The position numbers and the translations under genes were made by a program. The notes beneath the pieces were generated by a model, which saw nothing but the letters and a program-made list of their open reading frames with translations, searched no databases and had not been told where the DNA came from. A stretch of 64,000 nucleotides of DNA from Segetibacter sp. (lineage in GTDB: Bacteria > Bacteroidota > Bacteroidia > Chitinophagales > Chitinophagaceae), in NCBI GenBank assembly GCA_028288485.1, contig JAQBNO010000148.1, positions 17,597 to 81,596 of the forward strand, in the 5' to 3' direction. Positions 37,092 to 45,527 of the stretch are shown piece after piece (position 1 is the first letter of the stretch; each line of letters starts with the position of its first letter).

Positions 37092-38255
37092 CTACCCGTT
37101 AAACTTGAGGGCTTTCGCCTGCTTCTGCGCTTTTAATGCCAATTCCGTTGCCAGGAAGCAGTGTTCCTGCGACATAGCGGTTTGTGTACGGTTTATAATG
37201 TCGTCTACAAGAAGTTGACCATACGGCGTTTGGCCATCGTCGCAATTAAAATAGCGCGTTTCTTTCTGATCAACCAGAAAAACGTGGTGACCGCCCTCTC
37301 GTCCTGCAATATCCAAATTTTTTCGAATCTCGATATATCCATCGGTACCCAGAATGGTAATCCTGTCATCTCCCCATGATTTCAGTCCATCCGGTGTAAA
37401 CCAATCCACCCGCAGGTATCCCGTTCCTCCATTACCCGTTACCATTGCATCGCCAAAATCCTGGAATGCCGGGTATTGCGGATGATGTACATTTCCTGCT
37501 TGTGCAGCCACAATTTCAGCTTTGGAAGAACCTGTAAAGAACAGGAACTCATCAAATTGATGTGAGCCGATATCGTTAATGATGCCGCCATAACGACTGA
37601 TATCGAAGAACCAGTCGGGGCGCGTTTTTGGGTTGATGCGATGAGGTGCTACTGCAAGCGTTTGAATTACTTTTCCAATGGCGCCCGCTTTAACCAGATC
37701 TCCGGCCTTAATAGAAGCCGGATTTTCCAACCTGCCATAAAGAATGGAGAAAATTCGGCCGGTTTCCTTCTGTACTTTGCGTACCTCGCTAAGCTGTTGT
37801 AATGTGCTGACAGCCGGCTTATCCACCATAAAGTCCTTGCCGTGTCGCATGGCCGAGATGGCAATCGACGCTCGTTCATCCGGGATGGCCGCACTAACAA
37901 CAAGTTGAATGGTTTTGTCTTCAACAATCTCTTTTTCGCTCCTTGCAAGCTTTGCGCGTGGGTATCGTTTCGCGAACTCGGCTGCAAGAGCTTCTTCTTT
38001 CGCATAGAAAGAAACAAGCTCACCGCCGCCTCTTGTTACTATCGCGATCAGGGAATGAATATGCCCGTGATTAATGCCAATAACTGCAAACTTAATTCGT
38101 GGCGCGGGCAGCTTAAATTCCTCTTTTCTACTACTTACGTATTCAATTGCATTTGCCCGTACGTTTTTAGGCAAAGCAGAAAGGATGGCCATTCCACCCA
38201 AAGTATTCGTTGCATGCTTAATAAAACTGCGGCGATTATTCTGTGTTTCTTTCAT
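37092..38255 (-). CDS. Tat-exported Gfo/Idh/MocA family oxidoreductase
   Basis: A 387-residue protein with a twin-arginine signal (NNRRSFIKHATNTLGGMAIL, from residue 6), implying periplasmic location with its nucleotide cofactor inserted before export. The Rossmann strand reads KFAVIGINHGHIHSLIA near residues 55-71. The EKP motif appears as DKP in FMVDKPAVSTL. The catalytic-side signature is NDIGSHQFDEFLFFTG. Several Bacteroidota glycan loci encode such exported members. The alpha/beta hydrolase gene lies 169 bases upstream on the same strand, so the two may be co-expressed. Substrate unknown. Confidence 0.88.
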   Translation of the reverse strand: MKETQNNRRSFIKHATNTLGGMAILSALPKNVRANAIEYVSSRKEEFKLPAPRIKFAVIGINHGHIHSLIAIVTRGGGELVSFYAKEEALAAEFAKRYPRAKLARSEKEIVEDKTIQLVVSAAIPDERASIAISAMRHGKDFMVDKPAVSTLQQLSEVRKVQKETGRIFSILYGRLENPASIKAGDLVKAGAIGKVIQTLAVAPHRINPKTRPDWFFDISRYGGIINDIGSHQFDEFLFFTGSSKAEIVAAQAGNVHHPQYPAFQDFGDAMVTGNGGTGYLRVDWFTPDGLKSWGDDRITILGTDGYIEIRKNLDIAGREGGHHVFLVDQKETRYFNCDDGQTPYGQLLVDDIINRTQTAMSQEHCFLATELALKAQKQAKALKFNG

Positions 38256-38401
38256 TTCCTCGTTTACTTATTGTGGAATTAAAATAGGTTGTTTTTATAC
38301 GGGCGGCTTCGATTTTAGCTCACCTGATGGTCGATTTTTGTACTTAGCTGGTGGCTACTATTAAGCATTATTGCCCGCTACGGATAAACCCGTTCGGAGG
38401 G

Positions 38402-38418
38402 GTGCCACTCACTTATAC
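38402..38418 (+). repeat. Dispersed intergenic element, variant
   Basis: gtgccactcacttatac between the two minus-strand genes; it matches the gtgtcactcacttgtac half of the family with two changes. Confidence 0.6.
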
Positions 38419-38424
38419 GGTTGT

Positions 38425-39720
38425 TTAAGCTTTCAGCCAGCGGTCAAACCACTTAAAGGCTTCGGCCTGCATCTCTCCATCAAATTTGTGCAGCCCGGGG
38501 TAGTAAGAACACTTGAAGCGGTCTTCTGCTCCTGCTTTTTTAAAAACGTCGGAGAGGATCTTTTCAGCCTTTTGCATTTCGGAAAGTGTATATAACTGGT
38601 CCTCACTATCGTTCAGCACCAGGGTTGGAAGCGGCACCCGTAAACCCATGATCTCGGGGAAATCCAATTCGTTCGGAAGTAGGGGAACATACGCCATCCA
38701 GGTGTGGGTGAACGACTTATTCAGAACAAAATCACTCCAGGTAGTTGTAAATCCAACATTGACCGCGCATTTTATCCGCGGATCAAGTCCTGACATAAAC
38801 GCGGTTCTGACTCCTCCACCCGAAAGCCCCCCGCAGCCTATTCTGGCTGCATCAACATCGGGTCGGGCGCATAAAATATCAAGTGCTTTTTTATCCTCTG
38901 CATAAAACACTCCCGGCCATGTTGTTCCGGCAGAAAATAAGGATTTTGCCATAATGTGTTCATGACCGGCAGCCCAGGTGTTGTAAGTCGCAATGCTTTC
39001 CCGGTCTGTAGAACTTCCATCTTTTAAGCCGTTTCTTAAACGCGTTGGTACATCCTGCAGCATCACTCTCCGGCTTCCAAACGTAAAAGAGTCTGAAACG
39101 AGGACAACGTAACCTCGTTTGGCAAGGTCGTTCGCCCACGCAAGGCCTGTATAATAATGCTCCTGGTGCTCCTTCATCATCGGATGCTGGTTATCAGAAG
39201 TTTTAGTGATTTTGTGACAACCGAAGTATTTGTTGCCCCCGTGGTCATGAAAGCCAAGAATTGCCGGTAATTTTCCTTTTGCATTCATTGGTTTCAACAG
39301 GATTGCTTCTGTTGGTCTTCCGTATGGGAGTTGCCAGGTAAGCTCTTCAACATGCAAACCATCGTAGGTGTATTGTTTTTGTACCGTCACTTTTGGCAGC
39401 CCGCCGATTTGAGGAATCGCTAATCGTTCGGTTAGCCGTTGTTTTGCCGCTTTTCGCCAGGTATCCACATTTCTAAACTCAGGTCGGCGGAAAGAAAAGG
39501 ATGGCAATTTATTTTGATTGAAAGAATTTGCCCAAGCACCGTAAAGCCCGATGACACTCAGGTTTGTGTCGTCGTTAGCTTCGTTTATTCCGGCAGCGTC
39601 ATTTTTTGGGTTGTTGTTCGCGCTGTTGGCGAAAGCACTTCCGGGTAACATACTTCCCTGGGCAATACCAAGGCCGGTTAGCCCTGCGAGTTTTAAAAAT
39701 TCTCTGCGTTTATTTGACAT
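38425..39720 (-). CDS. Tat-exported alpha/beta hydrolase (acetyl-xylan-esterase/dienelactone-hydrolase-like)
   Basis: A 431-residue protein. The ATG at 39720 puts the twin-arginine-type signal NKRREFLKLAGLTGLGIAQG at the very start; a frame extending to 39774 would bury it. The hydrolase core has the nucleophile elbow GCGGLSGGGVRTAF, an oxyanion region GFHDHGGNKYFG, an acid in VLNDSEDQLYTL and the histidine in YYPGLHKFDGEM. The fold is close to the large esterases found in glycan loci, which remove acetyl or other acyl groups from polysaccharides. It is probably periplasmic. It is upstream of the Gfo/Idh gene on the same strand. The specific ester is unknown. Confidence 0.82.
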   Translation of the reverse strand: MSNKRREFLKLAGLTGLGIAQGSMLPGSAFANSANNNPKNDAAGINEANDDTNLSVIGLYGAWANSFNQNKLPSFSFRRPEFRNVDTWRKAAKQRLTERLAIPQIGGLPKVTVQKQYTYDGLHVEELTWQLPYGRPTEAILLKPMNAKGKLPAILGFHDHGGNKYFGCHKITKTSDNQHPMMKEHQEHYYTGLAWANDLAKRGYVVLVSDSFTFGSRRVMLQDVPTRLRNGLKDGSSTDRESIATYNTWAAGHEHIMAKSLFSAGTTWPGVFYAEDKKALDILCARPDVDAARIGCGGLSGGGVRTAFMSGLDPRIKCAVNVGFTTTWSDFVLNKSFTHTWMAYVPLLPNELDFPEIMGLRVPLPTLVLNDSEDQLYTLSEMQKAEKILSDVFKKAGAEDRFKCSYYPGLHKFDGEMQAEAFKWFDRWLKA

Positions 39721-39822
39721 AATACGGGGTTTTAAAATATTTGTAAAAACCTTTTCTTTCCTGCGTTCGCACAAAAGTTATCTCAACAAGTTGTAAGTGT
39801 TTTGCTGCTTAGCGCTTTACCG

Positions 39823-39846
39823 GTACAAGTGAGTGACACAACGATG
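39823..39846 (-). repeat. Dispersed 24-bp intergenic element
   Basis: gtacaagtgagtgacacaac then gatg, the exact reverse complement of the 5954 copy. With the 38402 variant it flanks the hydrolase gene in converging orientation. Confidence 0.85.
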
Positions 39847-39932
39847 TAGCTATGAAAAACATTGGCCCGCCCCAAAAAAGTAACGATAATTTTGAATGGG
39901 TCGTGGATGCGCTTTGACGTTCGGTCTTGCCA

Positions 39933-40316
39933 TTAAGATATCTTCATCGGCCGCTTATTGTCGTCTATAGCTACAAAACTGAATGTTCCGGAGATCGCTT
40001 TTTGTCTTACTTCGGAATACATTTCTTCAATAAAAATTTCGACCAAAACCTTCAAACTTGTATTTCCAACATGAACTACTTTCCCGATTAACTCTATGAT
40101 TGTTCCTGCAGGTATCGGCCTCGTAAAATCAATCCGGTCTGATGAAACTGTTACTACCTTTTTTCGGCTGAACCTGGTTGCCGTTATGAAAGCTACTTCA
40201 TCCATCAATTGCATCGCTGTTCCACCAAAAAGGGTGTCGTAATGATTGGTGCTGTCAGGAAAAACGGCTTTAAAAATTCGTGTAGCTGATTTTTCTATTC
40301 TTTCTTTACTTATCAT
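39933..40316 (-). CDS. Hotdog-fold acyl-CoA thioesterase (YciA/BFIT type)
   Basis: A 127-residue protein. The motif FPDSTNHYDTLFGGTAMQLM at residues 16-35 is the family signature: the Asn-His and the DTLFGG turn, followed by the active-site Asp of LMDEVAFITA. RIDFTRPIPAGTIIELIGKV follows in the second strand pair. It would hydrolyse acyl-CoA thioesters in the cytoplasm. The HAD phosphatase gene lies 32 bases upstream on the same strand, so the two are probably co-transcribed, though their functions are not obviously linked; this may be a housekeeping pair. Confidence 0.9.
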   Translation of the reverse strand: MISKERIEKSATRIFKAVFPDSTNHYDTLFGGTAMQLMDEVAFITATRFSRKKVVTVSSDRIDFTRPIPAGTIIELIGKVVHVGNTSLKVLVEIFIEEMYSEVRQKAISGTFSFVAIDDNKRPMKIS

Positions 40317-40348
40317 AAGCCCTGGAACTTTTAGTGCAATAAATATTT

Positions 40349-40999
40349 TTATTTCAGTAACTCCAGTAAAGCCTGCATTGTTAAGCCCTCAAAATCTTCA
40401 ATTACCAGGTGTGCATTTCCCAGTTCTTTAATAGTATGTGTTGTGGTAATGCCTATTACTTTCATTCCCGCATCTAAACCCGCTTTTACTCCAGGCAACG
40501 AATCTTCAATCACTATACAACCAGCGGGGTTTATTTTTAAAAGGGCCGCCGCTTTTAGATAAATTTCAGGATTTGGCTTACCATACTGTACATCGCCGGC
40601 GTGAAGAAGCGCATCAAAATATTGTAACAGATTTGTCTTTTCAAAAATAAAATCGAGGTTAAGTTTTGGCGCCGACGTGCCAACAGCCGTCTTTATGTTG
40701 AGGGCTTTCAGATTTTGCAGAAACGGAACGAGTCCTTTAACCGGGCTTACTTCCTGGTACAGTTCCCGGAATATAGCTTCCTTTTCCTCTGCCCATACTA
40801 CGCTTCGTTCAGGACTGAAGTTGTCTTTAAAAATGAAGCGCATGATCTCCTGGTTCGTTCTTCCATACACACGAGTTTTTAACTCGTCGTCGGTTAGAAA
40901 AACATCGTGGCGTTGCAAAAAGGTTTCAAAAGCAAGTTTGTGGTACGGATTGCTGTCCACTATTACCCCATCCATGTCAAAAAGCACTGCTAACTCCAT
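40349..40999 (-). CDS. HAD-superfamily sugar phosphatase / beta-phosphoglucomutase-like protein
   Basis: A 216-residue HAD protein with motif I FDMDGVIVDSNPYHKLAF (nucleophile Asp8, acid/base Asp10), a four-helix cap domain, motif II Thr/Ser in VGTSAPKLN, motif III lysine in YGKPNPEIY and motif IV acids in IEDSLPGVKAGLDAG. This combination is typical of the beta-phosphoglucomutase and 2-deoxyglucose-6-phosphatase group. It is cytoplasmic. Whether it is a phosphatase or a mutase cannot be settled by reading. It diverges from the DUF5107 gene at 41360. Confidence 0.88.
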   Translation of the reverse strand: MELAVLFDMDGVIVDSNPYHKLAFETFLQRHDVFLTDDELKTRVYGRTNQEIMRFIFKDNFSPERSVVWAEEKEAIFRELYQEVSPVKGLVPFLQNLKALNIKTAVGTSAPKLNLDFIFEKTNLLQYFDALLHAGDVQYGKPNPEIYLKAAALLKINPAGCIVIEDSLPGVKAGLDAGMKVIGITTTHTIKELGNAHLVIEDFEGLTMQALLELLK

Positions 41000-41189
41000 T
41001 TTTACTTTTTTTAACCTTTACGGATTTTAAAAAAAAGCCGTTGGTGAAATTGTATTCATTTTCAAAAGCTGTACATGCGGTCTTCGTGCTAACGCTTCCC
41101 TGCGGTGGTTACCGCATTCCTTCTTTCTTTACTGTAGAAGACATTGCAATTAACAACTTTTTGTTTAATTTCATTTCATTATTATTACA

Positions 41190-41225
41190 TTTCAAAAACT
41201 TTTTTTTTAATTAAAACTGCTTTCG
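41190..41225 (+). promoter_or_regulatory. Candidate DeoR-type operator (TTTCAAAAACTTT ... CTTTCG)
   Basis: tttcaaaaacttt at 41190-41202 is identical to the 13 bases at 54611-54623 upstream of the GH123-like gene. ctttcg follows at 41220-41225. DeoR-family regulators often bind repeated TTTC/GAAA words, so this may be a site for the regulator encoded at 53513. Inferred only. Confidence 0.35.
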
Positions 41226-41300
41226 TAACATTGTATTTGTTCTTTATCTGCTTTTTATAACGTTATTAATGATAGTTTCGGTTGTTAAAGTGCAGGGTAT

Positions 41301-41328
41301 GCAACTCCTTCAGAGGAGTTGCTTTTTT
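41301..41328 (+). terminator. Intrinsic-terminator-like hairpin just upstream of the DUF5107 gene
   Basis: gcaactcct (41301-41309) pairs perfectly with aggagttgc (41314-41322) around tcag, followed by six T residues at 41323-41328. It ends 31 bases before the ATG at 41360 in a divergent region where no gene ends. That makes it a candidate attenuator, or the end of a small upstream transcript. Confidence 0.65.
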
Positions 41329-41359
41329 GCTATAGTTGAACTCCTAAAATCTAAAATGG

Positions 41360-44300
41360 ATGTATAAGTTTCTATTTGTTAACATTTTCCTGTTAGTTCA
41401 ATTTCTTCTTTTCAAATCATCGGCCCTATCTCAACCGGCGTCTGTAAAAGAAACAAGTGAGTCGATTAAGACCTATCCCTTTTCTGATCCTAACCCTATC
41501 CCGGTTTTAGGGATCAATAAAAAAGTAGCTCCTTTTTATCCCTATTTTACGTTTGATGGTTACACCGATCGAAGCGTAAAGCAGGATTGGAAGATCGTGA
41601 AGTTGGAAAACCCTTATATCACGGTGTCGGTGTTGCCGGAAGTGGGTGGTAAAGTAATGGGAGCCATTGAAAAAGCAACGAATAATGAGTTTGTTTATCT
41701 CAATCATGTAATGAAATTTCGCGCCATTGGCATTCGTGGTCCCTGGACAAGTGGTGGCATTGAACACAATTTCGGACTTGATCTTGGACATGCGCCGTGG
41801 GCAGCTGCGGCTGTGGACTATGTGATAAAGAATAATGCAGACGGGAGCGTAAGCTGCATCGTAGGCGGCCTCGACCTTGCTTCCCGGTCGGAGTGGCGGG
41901 TGGATATTCGCTTGCCTAAAGACAAAGCTTATTTTGAAACTAACTCGCTCTGGTTTAATCCAAGTCCTTTGCACCACTCTTATTTGTCGTGGGAAAATGC
42001 AGCCTTTAAAGCCTCTGATGATTTACAGTTTTACTTCCCCGGAACTCATCATATCGGTCACGATGGCGCCGCCGCTCCTTGGCCTATTGATAAACAAGGA
42101 CGCAACCTGGCACTGTATAAAGAAAATAATTTTGGAGACAGTAAATCTTATCATGTTGTTGGAAACTACCGCAATTGGTTTGGCGGTTATTGGCACGACA
42201 AAAAATTTGGCTTCGGTCATTGGGCTCCTTACACCGATGCTCCCGGTAAAAAATTATGGATCTGGTCTTTATCAAGAGAAGGGGCTATATGGGAAAGCCT
42301 CTTAACCGATAATGATGGTCAATATATAGAAGCGCAATCGGGAGCAATCCTAAACCAGGCGGCAGAACGTAGCGGTTATCATAGTCCGTTCACCCAGCTT
42401 TCCCTGCGTCCGCTGTATGCTGAAACAAAAAAAGAATATTGGTTCCCTGTAAAAAACACCGGGGGAATGGCCGATGTAAGTCCTTTCGGTACGCTTAACT
42501 TAATGGCAGTAGGCGACAGTGTAAAAATCGCGGTTAGCCCTAACGTATATATAAATGACAGCTTAACGGTTACTTATAATGGTCAGCCGGTTTTCTCTGC
42601 TTACCTGCAACTGCAGCCGATGCAAGTGTTTGAAAAAGCTATTGCACGGCGTGGATTAGACATGAAGGCAGTAAGGGTAAGTTTAGGAAACGACAAGTTG
42701 CTGTTTGCAGAAAAGGAAAACGAGATAAAAAGACCATTTGCGGCTTCATCTACAGACACAGCTTACAGTTCTGCCCAACGCTTTTTCAGGATGGCTGAAG
42801 AACAAAACTCAATGCGGAATTATAAGCTTGCGTTGAATTATTACCAGCAATGTCTTTCGGTAGAGCCGGGGCACTACGAGGCTTTAAGCCGTGTGGCCGA
42901 ACACTATTACAGAAGCGGGGAATATGACGAGGGAATAAAACATGTACGCAAGGTACTGGAGCACGATACGTACGATGGCACTGCCAATTTCGTTTATGGT
43001 AATTTATTGCTCAAGCAAGGAAAGTTGAATGAAGCAGAAGAAGCTTTAAGCATAGCAGCCCGTACAATGGAGTATCGTTCGGCCGCCTATGTATATATCG
43101 CAGGAATTCAATTGCAAAAAAACAATTTTGAGCAGGCTATTGATTATTCAAAACGATCGCTGGAGTACAATAAAAACAACTTATTAGCTTACCAGTTTTT
43201 AGCAACTGCATACCGAAAGGAGAAAGATGTAAAACACGCCGACAGCGTTTTGCAGGTGTTATTAGATGTCGATCCGTTAAGTCATTACGCCCGTTTTGAG
43301 CAATATCTTTTAAATCCTTCAGCGGCTTCGCTTACCGGTTTTAAATCTGCTGTCAGAAATGAACTTCCACACGAAACTTATCTTGAACTTGCGCTTACAT
43401 ACGCTAATCAGGGGCTGAATGACGAGGCGATAAAAGTGCTGGAGCAGGCGCCTTCTTATCCTACCGTTTATTATTGGATGGCCTATCTTAAAAGGAACAC
43501 TTCCCCCGGCGAAAGTCTTGCCTTTTTAAGAAAAGCGGAAGCTTTATCACCGGCGTTTGTTTTTCCGTATCGGTTAGAAACTATCCCTGTACTTACCTGG
43601 GCGAAGCAGCAATTGCCTTCCTGGAAGGTGACCTACTATTTAGGTTTGGTTCATTGGAACAATTTACACCCCGATAAAGCAAAATCGTTGTTTGAAGAAT
43701 GCGGCGACGCACCTGATTTTGCTCCTTTTTACCTCGCAAGAGGCGCACTGTTTCAGGGAGATAGTACCAAAAATGCGTCTGTGGCTCAAAACTTCGAACG
43801 CGCTGTACAACTGCAGCCGGGCGAATGGCGCACCTGGCATTATCGCAGCGAGTACCTGTTTGATAATGGTTTATTCGAACAAGGTTTCATTAATTGCAGC
43901 CAGGCATACAAAAGATTTAAAGAAAACCCGGTGGTTTCTATGGATTACGCAAAAGCGCTTTTGAACACCGGCAGGTTAAATGAATGCCTGAATGTATTAA
44001 ACAAAACTTTGGTTCTTCCGCAGGAAGGTGCGCAGGAAGGTCACGAAATTTATGAGTTAGCCAACCTTTCGCTCGCTTTAAAAATGGTAGAACAAAAGAA
44101 ATACGGGCAGGCAATTAAGTATTTAAATGATGCAAAAAAATGGCCTGAAAATTTGGGTTCAGGAAGTCCTTATAACCCGGATAATCGTTTGCCCGATTTT
44201 ATTGCTGCTTATTGCAACAAGAAACTGGGCAATCAGAACGAAGCCGCCGGCTATTATGAAAAGATAGCGGATTATTCTCTCGATAGCGAGAATTGGATGG

Positions 44301-44593
44301 GTGGCAGAAATCCCATTAATAATTATATTTCGGTGCTGGTACTTAATCAAAAAGGAATGCAGCAGGAGTTAAAACAGTTGATGACAGGATGGAAAGCAGA
44401 GCAGGATTCAATACGAAACTGGAACATTACGCAGGGGAATGCGGGGTCTAAATTCGATTGGGTATTTGCAAAATACAACCACGAGACAGAGAGAGCAGAG
44501 AAACTTCAGAAAGAACTGGCTTCACCGGCAATGGTAAACCGGTTTAAATTATTGATAAAGGCATTGCAGATCAGCACTGCATATAAGAGATAA
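41360..44593 (+). CDS. Exported DUF5107 and TPR-repeat protein
   Basis: A 1077-residue protein with a signal peptide (residues 1-25, ending SSALSQ). Residues about 40-340 form a DUF5107 domain: FDGYTDRSVKQDWKIVKLEN, VLPEVGGKVMGAIEKATNNE and GPWTSGGIEHNFGLDLGH. It resembles a galactose-mutarotase-type beta-sandwich that binds sugar. From about 470 to the end there are TPR units (YYQQCLSVEPGHYEALSRVA, YGNLLLKQGKLNEAEEALS). This combination is recurrent in glycan-degrading Bacteroidota next to SusCD, but its activity is not established. The ATG at 41360 follows a strong hairpin. It may bind or modify oligosaccharides in the periplasm. Confidence 0.85.
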   Translation: MYKFLFVNIFLLVQFLLFKSSALSQPASVKETSESIKTYPFSDPNPIPVLGINKKVAPFYPYFTFDGYTDRSVKQDWKIVKLENPYITVSVLPEVGGKVMGAIEKATNNEFVYLNHVMKFRAIGIRGPWTSGGIEHNFGLDLGHAPWAAAAVDYVIKNNADGSVSCIVGGLDLASRSEWRVDIRLPKDKAYFETNSLWFNPSPLHHSYLSWENAAFKASDDLQFYFPGTHHIGHDGAAAPWPIDKQGRNLALYKENNFGDSKSYHVVGNYRNWFGGYWHDKKFGFGHWAPYTDAPGKKLWIWSLSREGAIWESLLTDNDGQYIEAQSGAILNQAAERSGYHSPFTQLSLRPLYAETKKEYWFPVKNTGGMADVSPFGTLNLMAVGDSVKIAVSPNVYINDSLTVTYNGQPVFSAYLQLQPMQVFEKAIARRGLDMKAVRVSLGNDKLLFAEKENEIKRPFAASSTDTAYSSAQRFFRMAEEQNSMRNYKLALNYYQQCLSVEPGHYEALSRVAEHYYRSGEYDEGIKHVRKVLEHDTYDGTANFVYGNLLLKQGKLNEAEEALSIAARTMEYRSAAYVYIAGIQLQKNNFEQAIDYSKRSLEYNKNNLLAYQFLATAYRKEKDVKHADSVLQVLLDVDPLSHYARFEQYLLNPSAASLTGFKSAVRNELPHETYLELALTYANQGLNDEAIKVLEQAPSYPTVYYWMAYLKRNTSPGESLAFLRKAEALSPAFVFPYRLETIPVLTWAKQQLPSWKVTYYLGLVHWNNLHPDKAKSLFEECGDAPDFAPFYLARGALFQGDSTKNASVAQNFERAVQLQPGEWRTWHYRSEYLFDNGLFEQGFINCSQAYKRFKENPVVSMDYAKALLNTGRLNECLNVLNKTLVLPQEGAQEGHEIYELANLSLALKMVEQKKYGQAIKYLNDAKKWPENLGSGSPYNPDNRLPDFIAAYCNKKLGNQNEAAGYYEKIADYSLDSENWMGGRNPINNYISVLVLNQKGMQQELKQLMTGWKAEQDSIRNWNITQGNAGSKFDWVFAKYNHETERAEKLQKELASPAMVNRFKLLIKALQISTAYKR

Positions 44594-44740
44594 TTCTGCA
44601 GTGCCGGGTCTTAAAATGCCATGTCATTATTTTTTTTAACCGGCGATAGAACGATGATGACGCTTTACTACTAATGAACTCGTTTTTACTGTTTTGATTT
44701 TTTATGTTTTTTAGATGCCGGCTTTTTGTACTATAAGAAT

Positions 44741-44764
44741 CATCGTTGCTACGCTCAGTTCAAC
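44741..44764 (+). repeat. Dispersed intergenic element, divergent copy
   Basis: catcgttgctacgctcagtt then caac. It retains the catcgttgc start of the family and a degraded end. Confidence 0.45.
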
Positions 44765-44822
44765 TTTTAATTCTTTGATAGAACGTAGCGTAGCAGTTTT
44801 TTTACCCTGAACTTGCCAACGC

Positions 44823-44845
44823 TACCCCGAGCGAAGCCGAAGGGT
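44823..44845. repeat. CGAAGGG repeat unit
   Basis: taccccgagcgaagccgaag followed by ggt, equivalent to the unit at 35382 (accctaagcgaagtcgaagg). Confidence 0.65.
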
Positions 44846-44919
44846 CGCAATCCTTTCGTCTGCATTGCCAGTGGCAACAAAAGAATAGAGTTGGTGCCTG
44901 TTCTTATGGTTTGATGTTA

Positions 44920-45068
44920 TAATATTCGCTTCTGACAATAGTTATTGCATAAGGGACATCAGCCGGTTGGGTGCCAGGCCAAGGCGAAGGCATTCTGAAA
45001 CCAGCGACGCGGTTTCAGAAACAAGCGGATGGAGTGCCGCTACAATAAGAAACCTCGCGACTTGAGCT
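44920..45068 (+). repeat. 149-bp structured repeat, copy 2
   Basis: Same length and ends as the copy at 6169-6317. Its central stem is perfect: ttctgaaacc (44993-45002) pairs with ggtttcagaa (45011-45020) around agcgacgc. Copy 1 keeps eight of ten pairs and has one swapped pair at the same place. Confidence 0.75.
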
Positions 45069-45125
45069 ATAAATGATCGCACTAAAAATTCATTTTGCAT
45101 GGTTTGGGGCCGCCCCTGAGGTTTC

Positions 45126-45144
45126 TTGCGTAGCACACTTGTAC
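45126..45144 (+). repeat. Dispersed intergenic element, variant
   Basis: ttgcgtagcacacttgtac, one base different from the gcgtcgcacacttgtac pattern over its core. Confidence 0.7.
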
Positions 45145-45420
45145 GGCATTGAGGTTAGCAGCCAAACCGGCGGTAAGGTCTGGCAGTGAGACCCGCTGAT
45201 ACGGGAGAAAGACCCTGCCGGTGACGGACGTAGCATTTTCGAATTTTCCCGTCGCGTTTCGCAACCTTTCATTCTATTGTGATAAAACGAAAGTATAGTT
45301 ATTTACCGATTTTTTCACGGTCGGGCAGCGATAGCTGTTACCTGAACAACGGTTGGATCGCAACAAAGAAATCTATATGAATTATCTGGAGTGAAAACAA
45401 ATGTATTGTAAGGCGATTGT

Positions 45421-45469
45421 TTTCAAAACCTTTGTATTTTAAACATATATTTTGTAAAAGGTTGTGAAA
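45421..45469. promoter_or_regulatory. Inverted repeat upstream of the propeller operon (candidate operator)
   Basis: tttcaaaaccttt (45421-45433) and aaaggttgtgaaa (45457-45469) are inverted copies matching at 12 of 13 positions, centred about 83 bases before the gene at 45528. The left arm differs by one base from the tttcaaaaacttt words at 41190 and 54611. It is a plausible binding site for a dimeric regulator, possibly the DeoR protein. Confidence 0.5.
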
Positions 45470-45527
45470 ATTGTTTTTTTTCTTTATCTTAGCTTTTTAA
45501 TCGTTTCATTAATAAAGGTTAATACGA

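Larger units (their letters stand above)
41000..41359. other. 360-bp divergent intergenic region
   Basis: Separates the HAD gene (minus) and the DUF5107 gene (plus). It holds a TTTCAAAAACTTT word and CTTTCG, also found before other Region 5 genes, and a strong hairpin with a T tract just before the DUF5107 start. Both are listed separately. Confidence 0.5.
44594..45527. other. 934-bp gene-free stretch with repeats
   Basis: No supported gene. It contains two dispersed-element variants (44741 and 45126), a CGAAGGG repeat near 44823, the second 149-bp repeat (44920-45068) and an inverted repeat at 45421-45469 that may be an operator for the next gene. The size and repeat density resemble the 5772-6378 stretch. 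Confidence 0.6.
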
